From: Pseudoneurospora amorphoporcata
Lineage: Eukaryota; Ascomycota; Sordariomycetes; Sordariales; Sordariaceae
DNA length: 23,398 nt
Assembly: GCA_033297205.1 (NCBI GenBank)
Contig: MU859389.1
Coordinates: 1-23,398, forward strand
Direction: 5' to 3'
Below, piece by piece: positions 17,326-23,398 of the stretch; within the stretch, counting starts at the first letter, position 1; each line of letters begins with the position of its first letter. The position numbers and the translations under genes were made by a program. The notes beneath the pieces were generated by a model. That model saw nothing but the letters and a program-made list of their open reading frames with translations. It had not been told where the DNA came from and searched no databases.

Positions 17326-20300
17326 GTCCCTAGACGAAACGGATCATCCGACGATGCAGCCGTCGGAAGGATAGGATCCAAGACCTCACAGTACCTATAG
17401 AAGTCGCAGCTACAGAAGAAGGGAAGGAGGACCAGCGACTCAAAGTCGTGGCCCACTAGAAGGATTACCAAGCCCTCGTGCTAGTAAATTCCGGAGCTCA
17501 GTTGAACCTCATTTCACCCAAGTTCGTCAACCAACTGAAAATCCCTTGGAAAAAGAAAAAGGCACCTTTTGTGGTAAAAGGACCTTTCGAGACTTAGATT
17601 GTGAAGAGGGAAACGTTATTACTTCCTATTATAATAGAAGGAAAGACGGTCGAAATTAGCTTCGACGTCGTCGATATAGGGCCATCTAAGGATATGATCT
17701 TAAGGCACCCATAGCATATTACATACGACCCAAACATCAGTTGGAAGGATAGTAGCCGCCTACGTTCTAGGACGTACCCAACCACTAATAAGAAACCCGG
17801 AGCACGGAAGGAAGCGAGCTAGGACGGCGATATTCCTATAGCCCTACCGTAAGCAGTATAGGAAGTTATAATTTATACTATCGATAAAAGCGGTAAGGTT
17901 ACGGAAGAAGGGTTAGTGACGTTGGTAGAGGTATCGGCAGTCAACGCTCAGTATAAGTTTGACTATTACTAGAACTAATAGACGGAAAAGCCGAAGATAA
18001 CGATTCCTAAAGAGTACGAGGGACACCTGGCTTTCGTTAGTAAGCATCTTGAAGGGTTACTACTACGAGGACTGTGGGACTATGAGATTAAGTTCAAAGA
18101 AGGAGCGAAGCTCAAGTTTTTTAAGGTGTATTATACGAACGAGAAGTAAAACGCGGAGTTGAGGAAGTACTTGGATGAAAACTTGAAACGAGGATATATT
18201 CGGGAATCTATATCGCCAGCAGGGTACCCCATCCTCTTCGTGCTAAAGAAGGACGGAAAGCTGCGCCTTTGTATCGATTATAGGCAATTAAATTAAGAGA
18301 CCGTGAGAAATAGTTATCCCCTACCCCTAATTTCACGTATTCGAAATCAATTAAGAAGAGCACGACACTTCACGCGCCTTGATCTACCCGTTGCCTACGC
18401 CCATATCCAAATCAAGGAAGGAGACGAATAGAAGATAGCATTTCGCACACCCTACGGACATTACGAATACCTCGTTATGCCCTTCGGGTTGACCAATACA
18501 CCTGCGACATTCCAATCTATTATCGATCACGCGATTCGACCCTACCTCGACAAATTCGCCATTTGCTACCTAGATAATATCCTTATTTACTCCAAGACTC
18601 TTGCAGAGTATAAGGAACACGTGAAGAAAGTGCTGGACGTACTATACCAATAGAACCTTTTAGTCAATATAGAAAAGAGTGAATTCTATATAAAGGAAAC
18701 CGTGTTTCTTAGATATCTGATTTCGGAGAATGAGGTTAGGATGGAACTAAGTAAAGTAAAAGCTGTACGAAACTAGCCCGAGCCTAAGAATGCAACCAAT
18801 GTTCGCGGGTTCTTAGGATTTACCAACTTCTATCGTATGTTTATACGCGATTATAGGAAGCTTGCCAAGCTACTGTACGAGCTTACTAAGAAGGAGGCTG
18901 TTTTTATATGGGGAAAGGAAGAACAAGAAGCCTTCAAGGCTATCTGCGATATAGTTACCGCAGATCCAGTACTGAAACTTCTTAATCTAAATAAACCCTT
19001 TAAAGTTGAGACCGATATGTTAGACTACGCCATCGAAGGACAACTAGGACAACGCAATAATTAGGAGAAACTACATCCTGTAGCTTTCTTCTCGAAGAAG
19101 CTGGAAGGACCCCGTCGCAACTATCCTATCCATAACAAGGAACTCCTAGCCATTATTAAAGCGTTTTAAGAATAGAGACCATATCTCAGTGGAACCACGT
19201 ATGAAGTACAAATCTACACCGACTACAATAATCTCCGGTACTTTACGACCACGAAGGTGCTCAACGGCCGCCAGATACGATGGGCCGAGTTCTTATTAGA
19301 ATTCAACTTTAGGATTAACTATAAGAAGGGTTTAGAGAACGCCCGAGCTGATGCTTTGAGTCGTCAGCCGGACTATGTGAAAGATGCAGCAGAAGCCTCT
19401 GCACCCTTATTCCAGGAATAACTAGACGGAACGCTCGTACACCCCTTGCAGGAGTGGGTAGAGTGTTATACCGTCCACCGGGTCAAATTGTAGGACCCCG
19501 GTTATCAAGCTACCGTTGCTACTTAAGAAGAACGGCAAAGGTGGGAGGACAGCCCGGAAGAAGGAATCGTCCTCCAGAACGAAAAGCTATAGTACCATAA
19601 TAAGGCCTACGTTTGGCCAGAGCAGCGCGAAGCTTTCATCATAGAGATACATACGTCCAAAATAGGAGGACACATGGGTATTGCGAAAACCATGGCGCGG
19701 ATACGGCAATACTACGACTTTCCCAAGATGAAAAACACGGTGGCTCGGACATTGCAGGCCTGTGAACGCTGTAGCAGGACCAGGGTTGCAAAACACAAGC
19801 CATACGGATTTCTAGAACCTTTGGAAGTCGTAGAAAGGCCGTGGAGTTCAGTAACTATAAACTTCATCACCAAGTTACCATTATCCACAGACACCGCGAC
19901 AGGAGTCATTTACAACAGTATCCTAGTGGTAGTGGACAGGCTAACCAAATGGAACTACTTCCTACCCTATAAGGAAACATGGTCAGCGGAGCAACTTGCA
20001 GATGTAATCTATCGGAACGTTACTTCGGTACACGGTTGGCCGAAGGAATAGATCATAAATAGGGATACCAAGTTCGCATCTAAATTCTAGTAAGCATTGA
20101 TGACCAAGTTCGGTACCAAGAGTAAAATGTCGATAGCACATCACCCGCAGACCGACGGACAGACGAAAAGGATTAACCAGATCGTAGAATAATATCTGAG
20201 GAATTATATTAACTTCGAATAAAGCGATTGGGTAGAACTACTGCCCACGGCGCAATTGGCATACAATACTTCTCCTATAGAGACTACGAAAGTTTCACCT

Positions 20301-20981
20301 TTCTTCGCGAACTACGGGTATAAACTAGAACTCTTAGAAGGACTAGATACGAACGTTCCTAAGGCTTTAGTTAAGGCCGGAAAACTGCATATGTTATATA
20401 AGAAACTCAAGGAAGAGCTAGAATACGTCTAATAAAAGATGAGCCGGTATTTCAACTTGAAAAGGCTCGAGGGACCTCGCTTTAAGGAGGGGGATAAAGT
20501 CCTTTTGTCAACTAGAAATCTCAAGACAAAGAGACCCAATAAGAAACTTGACGACCGACGGGTAGGACCCTTTAAAATCAAGAAGACAATCTCTAATGTA
20601 GTATATCAATTGGACATTCCTAACACTATAAAACTAAGATCACACTCATTCCACATCTCACTACTAGAACTAGCACCTAAAAATGCACGAGTCAATACGC
20701 AGACCAATATCGAGGATGAGGAAGAAGAATGGGATGTGGAGCAAATCTTAGACTTAAGAGTAGAAAAAGGAGAATTGGAATACCTTATTAAGTGGGAAGG
20801 GTTTGGCCCCGGAGACAATACGTGGGAGCTACTCAAGAACTTGAATTGCCTTGAGAAGTTGGAGGAATTTTATCAGAGGAACCCGGACCGGCCAGGAACG
20901 AAGGATTGTCTAGCTAAGAGGCAGGGAAAGCCGCTGCATCCAAGGACGCCCAATCTACAGGTGCGGAAGCAAAAGCGGTAG
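17326..20981 (+). pseudogene. pol: Ty3/gypsy pol polyprotein of element C (chromovirus)
   Basis: A single frame of about 1,218 codons with no indel but many TAG/TAA codons. Aspartic protease: LVLVNSGAQLNLIS, where the catalytic Asp is Asn (17487). Reverse transcriptase: LKKDGKLRLCIDYRQLN, LVMPFGLTNTPATFQ and the active site YLDN at 18567-18578, where YLDD has lost its second Asp (GAT>AAT). RNase H: KVETDMLDYAIEGQLGQ, with AFFSKKL and ALSRQPD further on. Integrase: HHCC zinc domain (HTSKIGGH... CERC), a core with Asn for the first Asp (19860), RDTKF with the second Asp (20064) and Lys for Glu (20166). GPFKIKK and HISLLE lead to a C-terminal chromodomain at 20730-20886 (WDVEQILDLR, YLIKWEGF, NTWELL). 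Longest open pieces: 18837-19064, 19674-20051, 20439-20981. It is enzymatically dead. Confidence 0.9.
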
Positions 20982-21420
20982 TCGCCTCCGCCGGCTACTC
21001 CTCAGGCAGTAGCTCAGGCTCCTTCTCAGTAGCTCTGTCCTCCTCCTCCCAAGCTTCCAACTCAGCCATAGCGACACGAGACACCTCCTAAGCTTTCACC
21101 GCCAATTCCTCTTAACGCCGCTGAACCTCGGCCAGGCGGAGAATCCGATCCTGCGCTGTTTGCAGGAATGGGAGGACATGATCCTACACCTCCCTAAGAA
21201 GTGCCGCCTGCTCACGTTTCAACTTCTCGTTCTTCGCGGCCATGCGAGTCACTAGAATAGGTCAGCAAGCGACAACCAAGAAGAATCGAGAAAAACCATA
21301 CTCCGAATTATAGTTAATCTCTTCGTAAGGACGAGCGCTACGGACGTACTCGCCGTACTTCGCGTGCCCCGGAAGTTTCTTGCAAATTAAGTTACGGTCG
21401 GTACAACGTTGGCAGGGCAT
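20833..21420 (-). pseudogene. Antisense accessory gene, Zn2Cys6-like plus coiled coil (element C copy)
   Basis: Opposite in strand to the element, between pol and the 3' LTR. ATG at 21420 starts MPCQRCTDRNLIC, then three positions aligned with the Cys of the other copy are Tyr (TAC, from TGC), giving C-X2-C-X6-C-X8-[Y]-X2-[Y]-X6-[Y]. With the copy at 2429-3006, the six-cysteine Zn(II)2Cys6 spacing is fully represented. An intron-like 50-nt segment (21301-21252: GTATGG, CTGAC, CTAG) sits where the other copy has one, though here the join is one base out of frame. Exon 2 has MAAKNEKLKREQAALL and a Glu/Ala/Leu-rich helix, an acidic patch (EEEDRATEKEPELL), then VDWASLDAAAFP and GPGSSDKIPP, ending at TGA 20835-20833. 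Stops are TAG/TAA. The last 149 nt overlap pol. Probable DNA-binding regulator; the function is inferred only. Confidence 0.65.
21252..21301 (-). other. Intron-like segment in the antisense accessory gene
   Basis: Donor GTATGG, branch GCTGAC (21266-21261) and acceptor CTAG ending at 21252. It spans an in-frame TGA and is aligned with the predicted intron at 2550-2597. One base of frame offset suggests an indel in this degraded copy. Confidence 0.5.
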
Positions 21421-21643
21421 AACTATAGAACCAAAGGAATCGATAGAGGTCAGCAAAGCCTACCAGCGAACGGACGACGTAGTAGAACGCTTAGAGATAC
21501 GGTTGGACATGATAGCGAGTATAGGGAGAGAAGAACTTACTATATCTAGAATAATAGAAGGGACGGTAGAGAAATAAGAATGGGGCAGACGCGCCGAAGC
21601 TAACAAAGCCGTCGAGGACGTCGGCTGAGGAGGGGAGGCATCG
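21421..21643 (-). promoter_or_regulatory. Leader of the antisense gene and polypurine tract of element C
   Basis: Plus strand: GAGGAGGGGAGG (21627-21638), the polypurine tract needed to prime plus-strand DNA, five bases before the 3' LTR. Minus strand: the leader of the accessory gene, with GTAAGT near 21540 followed by pyrimidine-rich sequence, a CTGAC near 21457 and CTATAG just before the ATG. This suggests a spliced 5' leader as in the other copy. The gene's promoter would lie in the adjoining U3. Confidence 0.45.
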
Positions 21644-22052
21644 TGTTACGAACTTAAGCGGCACTAGGGTCGCCCAAGACCCGACCACTCACTGGCGATA
21701 ACCAGTGTAATACCCGGGAGGTTAAGCACGTGCCAGAAGGGCGTATGCAGGTGCTCACTGACGCACGGGCTCACAGTGAGCCAACACCAGAGTGAGCCAT
21801 CACACATTCCATAAGGTTCACGACCGCGTGAACATCCGAGGACAGATATCTCGCAGTAGGGCGAGGAGGTATAAAGGGACTACGGGAGAACTCAGATTGT
21901 TAGATAGTTCGACAGTAGTCAATTGATCTTTATCACCGAGACACGTATAACGCTACCATACTTGTTGTAAACCTTTTGGCTTCACCGAACAGCACTGATA
22001 GTCTTTACCTTTAGCTATCCCACTTAGGCAGATCAGACTACCGTTCGTCACA
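21644..22052 (+). repeat. 3' LTR of element C (beta-type U3)
   Basis: Starts TGTTACGAACTTAAGCGG and ends CCGTTCGTCACA, with TATAAAG at 21870-21876. The last ~180 bp match all other gypsy LTRs here, but the first ~220 bp differ greatly from the 5' LTR of the same element. It includes hexamers GCTCAC/GTGAGC near 21750-21796. Confidence 0.88.
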
Positions 22053-22466
22053 AGTACGCATCAAGCCTTGTCGCCTGAGGCTTCAAGGCATCTATCATAC
22101 ATGTGGAACTTTTTAAATGCCTTCATCCATTCTCTATCTTCCTTTTAGCGTTATCCTTCATCCGTGCGCCTTGCTTCTTGTTTGGTTGGCTGTGGTTGCT
22201 TCTGGGGAGATTGGGATCGTCTCGAGATTGGGATCGTCTCGTGGTGCCTCATTAGCGTCTTCGGCACTTCCAGAGTTTGGCTCGCTAGCCGGTAGCGTCG
22301 GGAGGAGTTCGGGTAAGCAGTGCTAATGGCCGAGAGTCCAGCCGAAGTGAGGTTGAGTCTCGCGGCCTGCGGCCGCCGGGCATTCATAAGGCTAATGCCA
22401 GGTGTTGAGGCTCTGCTAAGCCTCGGCAACTCTAACCTAAAACTGTGGGCAAATGTCTATGTGACA
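22053..22466 (-). repeat. Truncated element B-type LTR
   Basis: Reverse complement of the element B LTR family: the plus strand ends TATGTGACA (start of LTR on the minus strand) and begins in the gtacgcatcaagccttgtcgcctgagg block. The terminal ~120 bp (R/U5 side) is missing, cut at the edge of element C. Its U3 lacks the 12-nt array and instead has a 17-nt tandem pair (22207-22223, 22224-22240). It interrupts the gag fragment that follows. Confidence 0.8.
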
Positions 22467-22766
22467 GTTACCTTCTCGAACTTAGAAGTAAACTAGTCCT
22501 CGTAGAAGTAAAGATAAGTCTACATCTAGATTAAGAATCCTACGAGGGCAGCCTGCTAGCTATCAAACTCTCTAGGTGCGGACAACTTAACTCTCTTACG
22601 TTCCTTGGGGGTTCCTTCTCCTACCTTCGCCTCAGGGGGCGCCGGATCCGACCTAGAGCTACGACTCCAGCTAATTAATACGGTCTTGCATAGCTTTAAG
22701 CTACTAATGTAGGGCGGTGACGTTCAAGGGTTCGCTCTAAGTGGTGGTTCTAGCGGAGGAAGACAT
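22467..22766 (-). pseudogene. gag: gag 5' end, probably of element 2
   Basis: ATG at 22766-22764, then about 100 codons matching the gag N-terminus of elements 1 and C (MSSSA... and the PKERKRVKLSAPREFDS-type block), with TAG/TAA stops. It ends where the B-type LTR begins, equivalent to element C about position 15650. The other gag part of element 2 (13677-14587) begins at the equivalent of 16090, so about 440 bp of gag would have been lost if the two belong together. Confidence 0.75.
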
Positions 22767-22814
22767 GGTGAAGCGAAGATACCTTCAATACACTATCCGA
22801 GATAGGCCAAAGGG

Positions 22815-22824
22815 AGTAGTCAAC
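22815..22824 (-). other. Self-priming site of the 22826 LTR element
   Basis: Element-strand GTTGACTACT, one base from the LTR, is a perfect 10-nt complement of AGTAGTCAAC in the LTR (plus-strand 22953-22962). Here the LTR partner reads ...CAAC, one base longer a match than in element 1. Confidence 0.5.
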
Positions 22825-22825
22825 G

Positions 22826-23233
22826 TATAACGAACGGCAGTCTAATCTGCCTAAGTAGGATAGCTGAAGGTAATAACTATCAATGCTATTCAGTGAAGCT
22901 AAAAGGTTCACAACAAATATAATCGTAATACTAGTCTCAGTAATAATAATTAGTTGACTACTATCGAACTACCTAACAATCTAAGTTCTCTAGTCGTCTC
23001 TTTATACTACATACTTCAAATGCTCCTCCCATAGTGTAGTGAGCCCAGCTCACCACCATAGTCGTAGCTCACTTCTATCGTCATAAGCCTAGCTCACCTT
23101 CATAAGCTCAGCTCACTTTGTCAATCGTGAGCCCGGCTCACTTCATGAGCCTACCTTGCATCGTAAGCCTGCTCCGGGCCTATAGTCGTACAGCTTAACC
23201 CCTTTTTGGCAGCTTGTGTTCCCAAGAGCCTAG
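22826..23233 (-). repeat. 5' LTR of element 2 (gamma-type U3), interrupted
   Basis: The plus strand starts TATAACGAACGG (TGTGACGAACGG mutated) and runs through R and the TATA region to a U3 with at least seven GCTCAC/GTGAGC hexamers (23039-23141). It ends at GCCTAG where another LTR is inserted; about 30 bp of the outer LTR end is therefore missing here but present in 2008-2213 (ggcctagttggcccatgaactc...). Confidence 0.8.
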
Positions 23234-23398
23234 TGTGACGAACGGCAGTCTGATCTGCCTAAGTGGGATAGCTGAAGGTAAAGACTATCAGTGCTGTTCG
23301 GTAAAGCCAAAAGGTTCACAACAAGTATGGTAGCGTTATACGTGTCTCGGTGATAAAGATCAATTGACTACTGTCGAACTATCTTGCTAGCTGGTTCT
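23234..23398 (-). repeat. Edge of a further minus-strand gypsy LTR
   Basis: The plus strand starts TGTGACGAACGGCAGTCTGATC and matches the R/U5 end of the other gypsy LTRs for about 150 bp, with few mutations; the last ~15 bases diverge. It is inserted in the gamma-type LTR. The element continues right of the window. Confidence 0.8.

Larger units (their letters stand above)
14904..22052 (+). mobile_element. Element C: full-length chromodomain Ty3/gypsy retrotransposon
   Basis: About 7.15 kb with LTRs at both ends, primer-binding site, gag, pol in the -1 frame, an antisense accessory gene, a polypurine tract (GAGGAGGGGAGG, 21627-21638) and an integrase-linked chromodomain. The gag frame and the pol frame each hold register throughout; the defects are almost all stop codons of the Gln/Trp>TAG/TAA type. 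The flanks (taaac left, agtac right) do not form a target duplication and the two LTR U3 regions differ strongly, so the ends may derive from different copies. Confidence 0.85.

Noticed and set aside
17311..17330. A defined -1 frameshift slippery site at the gag-pol junction
   Set aside because: Pol is in the -1 frame and the overlap is short, but GATGAAAACTAAG is not a convincing X-XXY-YYZ heptamer in the gag frame, and mutation may have destroyed the original.
22117..22429. Open frames on both strands
   Set aside because: They lie wholly within a truncated LTR and arise from its GC-rich, repeat-containing U3.
1..23398. tRNA, rRNA or ordinary host protein genes
   Set aside because: I saw no tRNA-like or rRNA-like sequence, and every longer open frame is explained by a retroelement or is its antisense shadow.

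Overview
The window contains no recognisable host gene. It is a nest of LTR retrotransposons, as in a repeat island of a filamentous ascomycete (Pezizomycotina). Three things suggest this. The elements are chromodomain Ty3/gypsy and Ty1/copia types. A small fungal-style intron (about 50 nt, CTGAC branch site) is visible. The damage resembles repeat-induced point mutation (RIP): reading frames stay in register for kilobases but carry many TAG/TAA stops where CAG, CAA or TGG is expected, plus ATG>ATA and TGC>TAC changes. I cannot name a genus.

Layout. (1) 1-2007: 5' end of a minus-strand gypsy element ('element 1': gag and 5' LTR), inserted in the 3' LTR of an older element. (2) That older minus-strand chromovirus ('element 2') is scattered over the window: 3' LTR remnant 2008-2213, accessory antisense gene and pol 3' end 2214-3363, integrase 13166-13680 fused to gag 13677-14587, gag 5' end 22467-22766, and 5' LTR 22826-23233. 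(3) 3364-13165: a minus-strand Ty1/copia element with 157-bp LTRs and a 5-bp target duplication (CGAGG/CGAAG). (4) 7425-11528: a plus-strand gypsy element ('element B') inside the copia, with about 500-bp LTRs and target duplication TAGC. It holds gag and the integrase C-terminus/chromodomain but no protease, reverse transcriptase or RNase H. (5) 14588-14903: a truncated plus-strand LTR. (6) 14904-22052: 'element C', a full-length plus-strand chromovirus with gag, pol in the -1 frame and a C-terminal chromodomain, damaged almost only by point mutation. (7) 22053-22466: a truncated minus-strand LTR related to element B. (8) 23234-end: the edge of another minus-strand gypsy LTR.

The most interesting component is a small gene between pol and the 3' LTR, on the strand opposite to the retrotransposon. 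It is preserved in two diverged copies (2429-3006 + and 20833-21420 -). It encodes an N-terminal cysteine pattern C-X2-C-X6-C-X8-C-X2-C-X6-C, the spacing of fungal Zn(II)2Cys6 DNA-binding domains, then a coiled-coil-like region and a conserved Pro/Ser-rich tail. It has a matching intron position, and its 3' end overlaps pol tail-to-tail. The adjoining LTR U3 regions carry many GTGAGC/GCTCAC hexamers in direct and inverted arrangement, which could be its binding sites (hypothesis only).

The priming signals are also informative. Both gypsy families have a 9-11 nt sequence in the LTR complementary to the site just inside the 5' LTR, as expected for Tf1/sushi-type self-priming. The copia element has a site matching the anticodon-side half of initiator tRNA-Met.
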